From Acheta domesticus (taxonomy: Eukaryota > Arthropoda > Insecta > Orthoptera > Gryllidae), in the NCBI GenBank assembly GCA_031308135.1, contig JAHLJT010000631.1, forward strand, positions 266,338,948 through 266,402,947: DNA of 64,000 bases, read 5' to 3'. The notes under the pieces were generated by a model, which worked only from the letters and a program-made list of their open reading frames with translations, was not told the origin of the DNA and searched no databases. Shown piece by piece: positions 1 through 11,556 of the stretch; positions within the stretch are counted from its first letter, which is position 1, and each line of letters starts with the position of its first letter. The translations under genes were made by a program, and so were the position numbers.

Positions 1-1700
1 AGATAGAAGAAGTACATTTGAAAATTCACAATTCCGAATAGAGAACACCAAATTGTCTACGAAAATATGCAAATACCCGGTGGCCCTAAATTGAATGGAT
101 TTAGAGAACCAAACTCTGATAGGGCATGGTCATCAGATAAGAGTCAGTTACAAGATGACTCGAAATAGTACATTATGGAACTATGATGTAATGATGAGTA
201 TTAATAAACGAATGTGATATTACGATACGAGCGAGCATCATAAACTTCACACGAGTGTATTCATACCCTTTACATCGAGTTTCATACGATTTCATACGCG
301 ATTTTCCCTTCCTCTCCCTTTACACACACTTACACTAACATGCACTACTCTAGCACACATGCCGGGAGACTGGTCTGGAGCTTACAGCTTGTCCCCGCTG
401 GGGCGGTGCTCCACTGGTGGGAGATACCTGGTTGAGGGGAAAACCCCGCTAGTCGACGGTAGGACGGCGCCAGATCTCATCATCCAACGGGGAAAAGATC
501 ACCGCTACCTCCCGAGGAAAAACATGCACTACATATGCGGGACTAATGACCTAAGTAGTTGACACGCCGTAAACATCAATCATGGTAACTTTTGTAAGTT
601 AAAGGTCTCCGCTGAATCGTTTCATGGCAGTCGACATGCAAGATTCAGCCATGACCACCTCTCTACCCTACACCCGCAGGTGGAATTGTTTTACCAGAGC
701 GCCTGCTAGGGACTACAAAACTTGCGGCTATAATATTCTGAAGTCACCATTTTCGCATTTTCTCTCACTTCTGGAAACGTCAACACCAACAGAAGGAACC
801 ACCATTCACTAAATATTTTAAACTAAAGAATGGGTGGTTTTTAAGGACAACACCACGGCAGCAGCAAATAACACAAAATGACTTGCGTTCTGATCTTAAC
901 GTCACTCAAATGTTCTCTGCAATAAGTATCACTGCGCAGGTCAAATAGGATCAACGTGAAATTACGATCTAATTTATATTAAATAATATTTTACGTAAAA
1001 ATTACAACTAATAAAAGAAATTAAAACTGAGAAGCATAATATAATGTTAAATACATTTTTAATATTCTCACTCGAACGAAACATTTACTGCAACGATTCT
1101 CAATGATTAATGAAGTGACAATATTTGGTTAGTAAGCGTCTCTGTGATTGGTCAAGAACCTGTATCATGATGAAAACTGTATCGATTTGACTATCATCAT
1201 GCACCTGGTTGCAGCCATTCAATGACAGCTCTATATAATGGGAGTAGGAAAAAAGTATTTAACGGGTCGTTTGGAAGAAAAAAACAACATGGAATGCTTT
1301 GAAAAACATGGGGAATTAGAGTGAGAGAGTCTCGCGAAAAGGAACAGACCGTTTATTCTGTAGACAACAGGGGGTAATTGCTGACAAGTGGATAAGATCA
1401 AATAAAGTAACAGAAACGACCAACTTGTGTGGCTCAGACATCGACTGATCCGGGAAGTCAGCTTAGCCCTGACGATGCATCTGACCGGCAAGTTCGAGCT
1501 ACGACGGTGTCAGGATTTTCGACACTAGCTAGGTTGCAAGAGATAAATATACATGGGTGGTAATAATGAATAAAGAATGCGCTGTGTTCAGCATTTTCAA
1601 GGTGGCGCGCGCAGCTATATGCCGCGCGCCACGGAACGCGCTGGCGCGGAACGCAGGCCAGCGAGCGGGAAAGTCTCGAGGCGAGGCTACTCCGGGTCGC
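1..1700. other. AT-rich intergenic DNA, no gene recognised
   Basis: Mostly AT-rich sequence with a few short open frames (67 aa at 359-562, 62 aa at 624-812) that resemble no protein I know and have no coding signature. From about 1600 the base composition becomes GC-rich. I see no RNA gene or mobile element with recognisable ends. Confidence 0.5.
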
Positions 1701-2135
1701 GCCGCCTCTATTTAAGCGGGAGCAGGCGACGGCCATGGCGGTGAGTCGCCTAGAATCAGTACAGCGGAGAGTAAGTGAGTCGCCGAGAGAGAGCCTGCAG
1801 TCAGTGAGAGAGTGAGTCGCGAAAGGCAGCCTAGGGGCCATGCGGGAAGCATGGCAGGACGGCGTGTCAGGGACACACGCAGAGAGGCCGCACCAGTAGC
1901 CGTGCGGAATACGTCGCGACTGCCAGGCTGAGGCGCCGTGCTAAGTGACGCACGGCGAGATTGCGTGCCGGAGATGCACGCGGTGGAGTCGCACAGTCAG
2001 GCGTGTGGAACAGGAGCAGTGCCAAGTGACGCACTAGAGAGATCTGGGCTTGGACGTTAATGCCAGCCGGAAGAGAGTAACTCCTGTATATTGAATTGTT
2101 TAGTGTAAATAAAATGATTGAAGGAATAAATAACA
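1700..2135 (+). promoter_or_regulatory. GC-rich Pol II promoter-like segment, possibly part of a solo LTR
   Basis: A TATTTAA box (1709-1715) sits in GC-rich DNA. About 400 bp of GC-rich sequence with repeated GTGAGTCGC-type motifs follows, then two AATAAA signals (2108-2113 and 2125-2130). A TATA box and poly-A signals this close together are typical of a retroelement LTR. I could not find TG/CA ends with a matching target duplication, so the LTR reading is inference. The phrase 'CAAGTGACGCAC'-like is duplicated around 1943 and 2020. Confidence 0.3.
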
Positions 2136-2389
2136 AGTTATTAAGATGACGTGCTTTCTTTCATTGGTAAACATAACAGAATGTATGAACATTTTCATTT
2201 TCTCCTCATTTTAACGGTTGTGACTCCATCCTAACAAACAATAAAAATTCACAACCAATTTTACCACTATATGGTTATGATGTAAAATTTCGGGAATATT
2301 CAACAACTCATTCTTTCAGTGTTCTGCTAGAGAATGAGACAACACGGCGGACGCTCTTTGTTAGTAAGCGTCGGTTGGAGAATTAAGCT

Positions 2390-2640
2390 TTGCGCGCCTC
2401 TGCCCGCGCCTCCGCCCGCGCGCCTCCGCCCGCGCGCCTCCGCCCGCGTAACCGCTCCCGCCCCCGCCCCGCCCCTGCCTCCGCCTGCGCGCCTCCGCCC
2501 GCGCCCCGGTGGCTGGCACGTGAACGGAAAAGTCGACCGCGCTGTGCCCGTCGGCCGCCGCCCTGGGGCGCCCGCGCTCTCTGTCGGCGCTTTTGTGCGC
2601 GCCACAATACACAGCGCGCGCGCCTGCCCAGCCGCGAATA
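2390..2640. repeat. GC-rich degenerate short tandem repeat
   Basis: The run is built from repeated CGCCTCCGCCCGCG-like words of about 13 to 14 bp, C-rich on the plus strand. It is open in several frames on both strands, which is a composition effect and not evidence of coding. It lies directly upstream of the 18-bp minisatellite. Confidence 0.7.
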
Positions 2641-2860
2641 TTTCATGCCGCGTTGCAACCGACCCTCGCACCCCCACCCCCACGCCCACCCTCACACTAC
2701 CTGCTCCTCGCTGCACTTGACTCGTCGCCTACTCCCACCCTTTTCGCCCATCTGCCTCCGGCCTTCCCCGTTCTTTCCCATTCACTTCATGTTGGCTTGT
2801 GCGTCAGTAACACTATGCTTTCCCCTAAATCGTCTCGTTCTACACTACACTACAACCCAA

Positions 2861-3690
2861 CCCACTCTCCCGCGTCAACCCACTCTCCCGCGTCAACCCA
2901 CTCTCCCGCGTCAACCCACTCTCCCGCGCCAACCCACTCTCCCGCGCCAACCCACTCTCCCGCGTCAACCCACTCTCCCGCGTCAACCCACTCTCCCGCG
3001 TCAACCCACTCTCCCGCGTCAACCCACTCTCCCGCGTCAACCCACTCTCCCGCGTCAACCCACTCTCCCGCGTCAACCCACTGTCCCGCGTCAACCCACT
3101 CTCTCGCGTCAACCCACTCTCCCGCGTCAACCCACTCTCCCGCGTCAACCCACTCTCCCGCGTCAACCCACTCTCCCGCGTCAACCCACTCTCCCGCGTC
3201 AACCCACTCTCCCGCGTCAACCCACTCTCCCGCGTCAACCCACTCTCCCGCGTCAACCCACTCTCCCGCGTCAACCCACTCTCCCGCGTCAACCCACTCT
3301 CCCGCGTCAACCCACTCTCCCGCGTCAACCCACTCTCTCGCGTCAACCCACTCTCCCGCGTCAACCCACTCTCCCGCGTCAACCCACTCTCCCGCGTCAA
3401 CCCACTCTCCCGCGTCAACCCACTCTCCCGCTTCAACCCACTCTCCCGCGTCAACCCACTCTCTCGCGTCAACCCACTCTCCCGCGTCAACCCACTCTCC
3501 CGCGTCAACCCACTCTCCCGCGTCAACCCACTCTCCCGCGTCAACCCACTCTCCCGCGTCAACCCACTCTCCCGCGTCAACCCACTCTCTCGCGTCAACC
3601 CACTCTCCCGCGTCAACCCACTCTCCCGCGTCAACCCACTGTCCCGTGTCAACCCACTCTCCCGCATCAACCCACTCCCCGCGTCTACCC
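2861..3690. repeat. 18-bp minisatellite, about 46 copies
   Basis: The unit is CCCACTCTCCCGCGTCAA, repeated head to tail with very few substitutions. The unit length is a multiple of three and lacks stops, so several frames on both strands stay open (plus: PTLPRQ or HSPAST; minus: ESGLTR or GEWVDA). A CTCTCTCGCG variant near 3334, 3460 and 3586 recurs every 126 bp (7 units), a hint of higher-order structure. Other variants are GCGCC near 2926 and 2944 and CTTC near 3432. Confidence 0.97.
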
Positions 3691-3699
3691 TCTCCCACC

Positions 3700-4860
3700 G
3701 GCCGGTCTCGATATCCCCGTCCTATACTTTCTGTCTTCCAATTTTGCCGCCACTAAACTTTCCACAAACCCCTTGCACCAAGTTTTCTACCTCTTTCCAT
3801 TTCATCGACATTTCTTTTCACGCCACCTCTCGTCTCACTGTTTTGAATCTGGTAAACTTCGAGTTAATCCTGTCATTAAGACTCCGCTTCTCTTTTCCTC
3901 TCTCCATATGTAGACTTCTGTTCAAACTCCTTGCTTCCTGCAGCCTCCCTCTTTCCCACTTGACTTTCCAGCGTTCATTTCCTCTTCAAGATGCTCCAAT
4001 GCAACTACTTCCAAAGAGGTTTAGTGCAGGCGACGTCCTTTTTTAAATTTTGTTTAACGAGATCAGTGGAATTACTTCTTTACAGGTGAGTATTAGCTTT
4101 TGTTTATGTAATATAATGGATGGATGCTCTTCAGTGGCCCGAAGGCACGAGTAACTGCAAATTAGCTCACCATCATATCCCTATTTCTAAGCGAGAACAT
4201 CCCTTATGGGTACATCTATGTCGATTGTAGTTAATATTATGAAATTGGAGGTAAGAGGAAAGCATGATATAGAGTGAGAAGCGAGATAATTATTTCTCTA
4301 GGTCATTGGTAACGAAACTCATTAATGAGACGAAATTTAATTCTTGTAGGAGAAACGCTGATTTTACTGAGGTTAAAGCGACTGGTATAAGAGGCAGTTG
4401 GGAGGTTAGGAAAATATTTGGCCGACAGTAACGAAATGTAATTTGTAACTGGTTCTATGTCCAGTTCTGTACGAAGTCGTCTGTTGGTTATATACCACGA
4501 TAGCCATCTCCTCTGTTCCCATCTCACTACACCACCACGGTTTTTCCTGCCATACCGAGTTTTCTTTTTATTCACCATTGTAATTTCACTCATGCTTGCG
4601 CCGACTCTCCCTGTGTCATTCCGCACCCAGTCGGTGGAACTCGTCTGTAGAACGAGCAACGCTCAACGGCTCACACTCCCAACATCCTACGCCAGGTCAG
4701 TTCGTCTGGACTGCAGGTTCCTCACGCCTGCCCGCGGCCTCGCCACTATTCTGCCACCGCCCTCAAACCAACTCCGCTCCCTCCTCGTCCCCACTTTACC
4801 TTCTACCCCCCTTCAGGTCTGCTCCCTCCTCCCTTTAGTCGTTACCTTCCCTCTGCTCCC
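3700..4860. other. Intergenic sequence, no gene recognised
   Basis: Pyrimidine-rich up to about 4030, then mixed AT-rich sequence. The open frames here (for example 3744-4046) extend the repeat's open frames or are low-complexity, and none matches a protein family I know. Confidence 0.5.
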
Positions 4861-4861
4861 A

Positions 4862-5545
4862 CGTCGCCCTCGCCCGCCCCGCCCCGCCCTGCTCCGCCCG
4901 CCCCGCCCCGCGCCGCCCCGCCCCGCCCCGCCCCTCCGCGCTCCGCCACGCCCCTACCTGCCCCGCCCCGCCACGGCCCGCCCCGGCCCGTCCCGCCCCC
5001 GCCCCGCCCCGCCCCGCCCCGCCCCGCCCCGCCCCGCCCCGCCCCGCCCCGCCCCGCCCTGCCCCGCCCTGCCCCGCCCTGCCCCGCCCTGCCCCGCCCT
5101 GCCCCGCCCTGCCCCGCCCTGCCCCGCCCTGCCCCGCCCTGCCCCGCCCTGCCCCGCCCTGCCCCGCCCTGCCCCGCCCTGCCCCGCCCTGCCCCGCCCT
5201 GCCCCGCCCCGCCCCGCCCTGCCCCGCCCTGCCCCGCCCTGCCCCGCCCTGCCCCGCCCTGCCCCGCCCTGCCCCGCCCTGCCCCGCCCTGCCCCGCCCT
5301 GCCCCGCCCAGCCCCGCCCCGCCCCGCCCAGCCCCGCCCCGCCCCGCCCCGCCTCGCCCCGCCCCGCCCCGCCCCTCCCCGCCCCGCCCCGCCCCGCCCG
5401 CCTTGCCCCGCCCGCCTTGCCCCGCCCGCCTCGTCCCGTCCCGCCCGCTCCGCCCGCCCCACCGCGCCCTACCTCACCGCGCCCTGCCTCACCCCCCACC
5501 CCGCCCTGCCCCGCCCCGCCCCGCCCCGCCCCACGCCGGGGGCGC
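4862..5545. repeat. CCCGC / 10-bp GCCCCGCCCT minisatellite
   Basis: The block is almost only C and G on the plus strand. The core (about 5055-5310) is a regular 10-bp repeat GCCCCGCCCT. The flanks are looser CCCGCC runs. The minus strand is a long series of GGGGC tracts, which is strong G-quadruplex and R-loop potential. The open frames spanning it are shadows of the repeat. Confidence 0.95.
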
Positions 5546-5689
5546 CTCGAATTCCACGGGCGAATTCCTGCGCTGGCCGCACGCGCTCCTTCGCCGCCCC
5601 GCTGCGTCGTTTGGGCAGCGCCGCCGCGGAGGGCGCTCGGGGCCAGGCAAACCCTCAGATTTCAAGCTCTCTCACAGATTGCATTAGGC

Positions 5690-6390
5690 CACTCTTGAAA
5701 ATCAGGCAAGCAGAGTACGTTATCATTTATGACTAAGGCACTTCCAGACATGCGTTTGAACACAAAGAATCGACGATATATACCTACACTCGACGTAAAT
5801 AATTATAACGCTCAAGCCAGTTTCCTTCACAACTCATTCTTAGACTTTTATACGTAATTTTTTGTGTATATTATTGTTTATTCAATCGTTAGCAATGAAA
5901 ACTATTAGTTTAAATATGTTTCTATTAGCTGTAATAGAATTCCAATTTTATGAACTCAATCGTGAACAACGGAAAATAAAATTTTATCGTTTAATCCTCA
6001 TAAAAAGTAGTAGGTGGAACATAGCTCCATATGTAGACAATTTTTAAACATTTATTTTTTATTAATGGCTCCAAATTGTTCTATATTTTTTCTCTAATGT
6101 AGCAAAGAACGGTAAAAATTTGGCGGTACAAATTTGGTGCTGGTTCCATTTTCCGTGAGCGCTTATTGTCACGGCCGAGTAGGCGTTTTCCGTCTTTCAG
6201 TTTTTCGATAAAAAGGACCTGCATGGTTTCTGACTTCTAAATATACAGTAATTTGCTACCTGTAGGTAGAGGATTTGTTCCCATTTTCTTTACCAGGATT
6301 CAGCTGTCAGAGTTTTTCTGCCGAAAAGTCCCCGATATCCGGCACACGATTACAAAACCCTCTCTTCTAAGTAAGCCAAGAAAATAAGAG
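5690..6390. other. AT-rich intergenic DNA
   Basis: AT-rich sequence between the GC-rich minisatellite and the Tigger-like relic. No coding, RNA or repeat structure was recognised. Confidence 0.5.
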
Positions 6391-6392
6391 TA

Positions 6393-7269
6393 CAGTAAAC
6401 TCTCGACATCCGAACACTCGCGATTAGAGAAATGCTACCGGTTTTAACATTCGCGACTTCAACATTCACGAGTGCGTGTTTTAAACGTACATTTTTTAAA
6501 GCGAACACCTTTCGTTTTTCTTTATCAGCGTCATCAGGGAACCGAAAATGACAGACACCGGAGCTCAAAGTATCACGTTATGGAAAAATGTCAAATTTGA
6601 ACTGTCAATTCACATTAATATAAAAATAAAATTGTAAAATACTTCAAATCAGTTGCGTAAATTTGGTGATCCGGCTTTTGGCCACACGAGCAGAAACGCC
6701 TTCAACATCTAGGTACCTGTCATTGTAATGCTTTCATTGAAGAGTAGCTTCGGAAAATAATCAGCGAAGAAAACCTCCTCGAATGCAATAATGAACTAAC
6801 AGAAGCGATACTGCGTCCTGGAGCAACTTCAATGTAAGGACTGTTAATGGCTTTCTGAACTTTCAACAAGCTCTGATGAAAAGGGCATTTGAATATGATC
6901 CGAACATTCAAATTACTTCGAAATTTATAAGAGATATAGAAGCAGCAGCTCTTCCACATTTGGATATTAGAATGAGGAGGGTGACGGAACAAAACATAAC
7001 CGAATCTTATATCGAATCACTTTCAACTTTGAAATAAGTTTCAAATGTTTTATTTCTTGTCTTTGGGACGTTACTTGTGAATTCTGTTTGTAGTAGTGTT
7101 CAATTCTACTGCAATTGTTTGACATTTTTTCTTTGTTTTTTTGAACAGTTTTTTCGATATCTATGACCCTAACCCCCTTTCTTCATTAAAATATAGACTT
7201 AACATTCGCGGATTGACATTCGTGACGTTTCTCGGGAACCTAACTCTCACGAATGTTGAGGGCTTACTT
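6393..7269 (+). mobile_element. Decayed pogo/Tigger-like DNA transposon
   Basis: The ends form an imperfect inverted repeat: CAGTAAACTCTCGACAT at 6393 and, read inward from 7269, AAGTAAGCCCTCAACAT. Both are flanked by TA (6391-6392 and 7270-7271), the target site of the Tc1/mariner-pogo superfamily, and the end sequence is of the CAGTA..CTCGACATTCG type known from Tigger elements. Inside, plus-strand fragments around 6745-6840 and 6860-7037 look like broken coding sequence, the last open stretch ending in a TAA. No complete transposase or DDE triad is visible. It is an internally deleted, inactive copy. Confidence 0.6.
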
Positions 7270-7514
7270 TATTGTTATTCATTGTGTGGTCTGGCTCATT
7301 GATTTCGCCGGGTACTGGAAAGGTAATCGCATGAAATAGTTAACTGTGTAAAGCAATAAGTAGTGCGAAACTTGGATAAACAATATTGCACAAGATTCCC
7401 ACAGGCTTCCACCTGACCTCAGTCTTCCAAGGCCACGAGTGACTTTTCGGCGCCGCCGGCCAACGGCCACCGCTCCATAAATCACTACGCGCCCGCAGCC
7501 GACAAGAGAATTGG

Positions 7515-7985
7515 GGCGCCCCACGCGCGCCCCTCCTCTGCCCCCGCGATTGCGGCAGCCTGGGGGCTCTCCCCCGCTACAGCTCTCTCCTCCCCCTCCC
7601 TCTTCATCCACGTCCCCCTCTACACACCTCTCCTCCGTCCCCCACACCTCTCCCCCCGCCACGCACCTCCCCCCTCCCCCTCCGCACACCTCACCACTCC
7701 CCCTCCGCACACCTCCTCCCCTCCCCCTCCACACACCACTCCTTTCACACACTTCTCCCACGTCCCCCTCTACACATCTCCTCCTTCCCCCCACACTTCT
7801 CCCCCTCCCCCGCCACACACCTCCCCCTCCCCCGCCACACACCTCCCCCTCCCCCGCCACACACCTCCCCCTCCCTCGCCCACACCTCCCCCTCCCCCGC
7901 CACACACCTCCCCCTCCCCCGCCACACACCTCCCCCTCCCCCGCCGCCTCCGCACACCTCACCTCACCTCCTCCCCCGCCACACA
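7515..7985. repeat. 22-bp pyrimidine-rich minisatellite
   Basis: The core (about 7790-7985) repeats CGCCACACACCTCCCCCTCC plus two bases, with exact 22-bp spacing at 7811, 7833 and 7855. The left half is a degenerate version. C-rich on the plus strand. Pro/His/Thr-rich frames on the plus strand and Gly/Cys-rich frames on the minus strand are shadows. Confidence 0.9.
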
Positions 7986-7989
7986 CATC

Positions 7990-8638
7990 TCATAGAGTTG
8001 GGAAGGGCATGGTGGGCATGCTGCTACTAATGAGTTCGTAAAATTGTTCTTTAATTGCTTTCTTGATGAATCATTCGCTAGCGACTTGTGTCTGGAATGA
8101 ACATATCGGAAACAAATGAATTGCAAAAACTTCAACTGGTACTCGATTCTCTGGATTCCATGCTGTAGATTTGGTGGTGACAGTCATCAAAGCACATCGC
8201 AGAATCAATGAAAATGCTGATAATGATAAGATATTTTATCGAAATATTTGGAATGCCTACAGGACATCAGTAATAAAACAATATGCATGTGAAACGACAG
8301 ATGCATCTCGTGTGGTGTTTGCCAAAAAGAAGAAGAAGAAGATATACTTACAAATTCTTTTGGAAGTTGTGCAAGAGCTTATCGACTCCAGAAAAAAATT
8401 CGAGGACAGTCGTTGCATAACGAAGCGTTAAAGCCAAAATACCGTTTCCTTTAATAAGAATTAATAATTAGAATTTAATGAGAACACATTTAATGTCATT
8501 GAAAAAGCTTAAGGAAACAGTAACCGATGATTATTTAAACAATGACTATTTGTCGAAAATTATGTGAATAATGAAGTCCATAGAAGGCAACTTAAGTTGG
8601 CTTGTTTCCCTTCTAGTGCCTCTTTTTCAGTCGTTTGG
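7990..8638. other. Intergenic sequence, no gene recognised
   Basis: Mixed AT-rich DNA. An open frame at 8171-8431 has a lysine run and no recognisable domain, and I do not support it as a gene. Confidence 0.45.
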
Positions 8639-8646
8639 GTTTTCAA

Positions 8647-9397
8647 CAGTGGCGTAGCGTGACTCGCGTGTTTGAGGATGCTCAACAATAACGCCAAAAG
8701 AACACATCATGGTCTTTAATGTTTTCTAGAATCTATATTATCAAAACAAATTTTACAATACTTCAACAGATTTCTGTCAGGAAACTTCTTGAAAGGAAAT
8801 TATGCAATGGCTCAGTTTTAATTCTAATGCGCGATTGGCAATGAGATCACTTGTGAATTTATACATTTCAGATCAACATAATATTTAATATAATTAAGGA
8901 AGAATTCATCTTCTTATATATTAATTAAGAATTAGTATCTTAGGCAAGCACTATTTCTCCTGTTTATGCCCACGACCAAGCAGAAAATCCCAAGTGAGAA
9001 AGAAAATATTTCACTGACGTCAAGTGTGCTGTGCTCTCGATCACAAACGGGCAATTCTCATACGCCACTTTGCTCAGTCGTACGCTGGCGTACGAAACTC
9101 GTGTATCTCTTTGGGATGAGTGAGGAGGGGAGGGGGGAACCTCGCCGTCTGCGCATGCGTCATTGCCCGTCGCAATCTTGTGGCAGACGCTAGAAGCATT
9201 TTAGCATCCAAGCAATCGGAGGCCAGCTTGTAATAACGCGCCGAATTCAATCTTAGGAAATCACATAAAATTAATACAAAACGTGTTTCGCTCATCGGAC
9301 TACTTGTAAGTTTATCGATACAATATTTAGGTTTCTTTGATTAATATTTTACGTGGGGATGCTCAGCATCTTAGCGTCCCCTGACGCTACGCCACTG
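8647..9397. mobile_element. hAT-type non-autonomous DNA transposon, 751 bp
   Basis: The two ends are inverted copies of CAGTGGCGTAGCGT (8647 onward and reverse complement ending at 9397). Exact 8-bp direct repeats GTTTTCAA flank them (8639-8646 and 9398-9405). An 8-bp target duplication with CAGTGGCG-like ends is the signature of the hAT superfamily. The inside is AT-rich except 9040-9200 and has no transposase, so it depended on an autonomous relative. A 73-residue minus-strand frame at 9295-9074 is probably a remnant of element sequence. The intact target duplication suggests a fairly young insertion. Confidence 0.85.
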
Positions 9398-9405
9398 GTT
9401 TTCAA

Positions 9406-10290
9406 GGGCGTTTTAGTAAATTAACGAGGAGGTTAAAATGACTTCATATATTTTAAAGTATCGTAGATTTCTGAGCTTTTACTCACTCGAATAGTGATGT
9501 GAAAAAAAAATTAGAAGTGTTAGTGTTAGAAAACTCTTATGTGATACCTGTACTGTCTGCCATATGGAAGTATTTAAATGGAGGTACAGGGTGGAATAGG
9601 CGTAAGGTACGTGATAATTATTGAATATCGTACCAAAGTGTACATTTAAATGGAAATTATCCAGTAGTTGTTATTTAAGTTACACACGTAGGAATTAAAT
9701 AGCTGTTGAAGTATAATGTTTCTTTTGAATACTGTGTACAAAAGAGAAATAGATTTGAATTACTCAACAAATTTATCACATTTACACCTCACCTAAATTA
9801 CCATTTCCACTAGAGATCCAAGTAAATAACTACGAACCTGTTTAGAGACATTGAGGCTTAAAATAAGTAATTACAAATAAATCAAGAGGACGACTACATT
9901 TTACCATCTCTAAGGCAGTGGTGAATCCAGGGAAGGGGCCTTGTTGCTCCACTAAAAGGCTTAGGGTTTTCGTTGGCTCCTGTTCATAGGACTGAAAGGC
10001 ATCCAGCAGTAGATTAAAACACAAGATCAGCTGAACACAAAAATAAGGTATGTACTCTGTCAACCAATCGGGAGCTTCAATACCAAACACTTGAGTCGTA
10101 ACGACGCTCGGGATTGGATAACAGTGTCCCCCTCTCCTACCCGCTCATGACCTCGAAACGTCTTTGTTTCAAGCGGAGCAATATACAAATGCAGCCGTCA
10201 CACGCCGTCAACCGACCTTCCGACACCTCCCACGCGAAAACGCACGTCCAGAGAGACAGCTTCCGAGTGACCTCGAACACTCAGTCTCCG
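9406..10290. other. Intergenic sequence, no gene recognised
   Basis: AT-rich until about 10100, then rising GC. A minus-strand frame at 10090-9842 (82 aa) matches no family I know and is not supported as a gene. Confidence 0.45.
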
Positions 10291-10489
10291 TCGCCAGTCA
10301 GAGCGGCCACGGGCTGCCGGAAGCCACGCCGCCCCCGCACGGACGATGACTAATAACACGGTGACACTTTTCGCCCCAGCCCTCAACCCCGCTCCACGCG
10401 CTTCCCGCCTCCTCTCCAAAAAGTGACCGACTGCCCTGCGGCGGGCGTGGGCCGCACCACCTGCTAGCGAACGGGCGCTGCTCGTCACT

Positions 10490-10990
10490 TGTCGCTGGTC
10501 GAGCGCAGGGGGCGACGGCGGCGGTGGTGGTGACAGCTGTGGAGGCGGCGGGGAACATGACGGGGAGCGGCAATGGTGGCGAGTGAGAAGGAAATGGGGA
10601 GTGGCAGGAGAGTGTGAGGTGATGGGGGATTGGGGTGGCGGAGGGCAGAAAGAGTGCTGCTTGGGGGAGAAAGGGAGGGGCCCTGATGAGGATGTGACAA
10701 ACCGGGACGGGGACGGGATAGGCTAGGGCGTGGGGTGAGGCGGAAGGGACGACGAGGCTGGGATCACGGCTTTAGCAGGGTCGTGGGGGTGGATATGTGG
10801 TAGTGGAGTTGGAGTGCAGAATCGGGAAGCTACTGGGGGGAGAGCCGCTTGTCGCGAGTGAGCTCTGGTGAGGGTGTGATGAACGGGGACGGGAATGGGA
10901 TAGGGTGGGAGTGGGGTGAGGCGGAAGGGACGACGAGGCTGGGATCATGGCTTTAGCAGAGTAATGGGGGTGGTGACGGGTGAGAGTGAG
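10490..10990. repeat. G-rich degenerate tandem sequence with a ~180-bp duplication
   Basis: G-rich on the plus strand. A block containing GGAAGGGACGACGAGGCTGG occurs near 10742 and again near 10924, about 182 bp apart, with similar flanks (GATGTGACAAACCGGGAC / GTGTGATGAACGGGGAC upstream and a TGGCTTTAGCAG-like stretch downstream). This is an old long-unit tandem duplication. Confidence 0.7.
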
Positions 10991-10994
10991 ATAA

Positions 10995-11556
10995 TGTGCA
11001 ACCCATGTCACGGTGCGATGGACGTAGGCACCTGATACAGACAGGATCAGCTCAAGTGAAGAATCTGATAGCTTGTGCTGTCGAAAAAAGATTACAAATA
11101 TCGTCCATTTTTCGGAGAAGGCTAAAGAAGTCGAAGGGTATACATGACTGCTATTCAATGCTGAGTTTTACGATTACAATTTCTCTGCTCTAATATTCCA
11201 CTTCATATATGTTTATTAAAAATGCTTGCAATTAATCCAGATTCAATTAATAAAACAAAATGTATTCAATTACGCACTAAGGTTGCAATTTAACTATTTT
11301 TTCCTTTCTATTTTCCACAGGCCAGCATAATTGCTTTACAGGGTTTGTTTTCATTTAAATCAACTCAAACCACAAAACTTACAAAAGTAAATAACCAACA
11401 GACAGTACAATTTAATCATCAAAGAAACAAGGGATAACATTCATATAATACATTCACTCTTTAATAAGTAGAATTAAGGGAAGCCCAACAGGTTCCTCAT
11501 TATTGTTTATTATTTTTCAGATTTTTTTTGTATTGTTTGTTCAAATTCTAAAAGAT
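10995..11556. other. AT-rich DNA, probably including the Jockey 3' untranslated end
   Basis: AT-rich sequence 3' of the minus-strand Jockey reading frame. T-runs on the plus strand (around 11520) could be the element's poly-A tail read in reverse, but the end cannot be fixed. Confidence 0.4.

Noticed and set aside
2334..3913. Long open frames over the GC-rich and 18-bp repeats on both strands
   Set aside because: They are translations of a stop-free tandem repeat in several frames at once, with no complex domain and no start context.
4457..5698. 413-residue proline-rich plus frame and Gly/Arg-rich minus frames
   Set aside because: Composition shadows of the CCCGC repeat; every frame is open.
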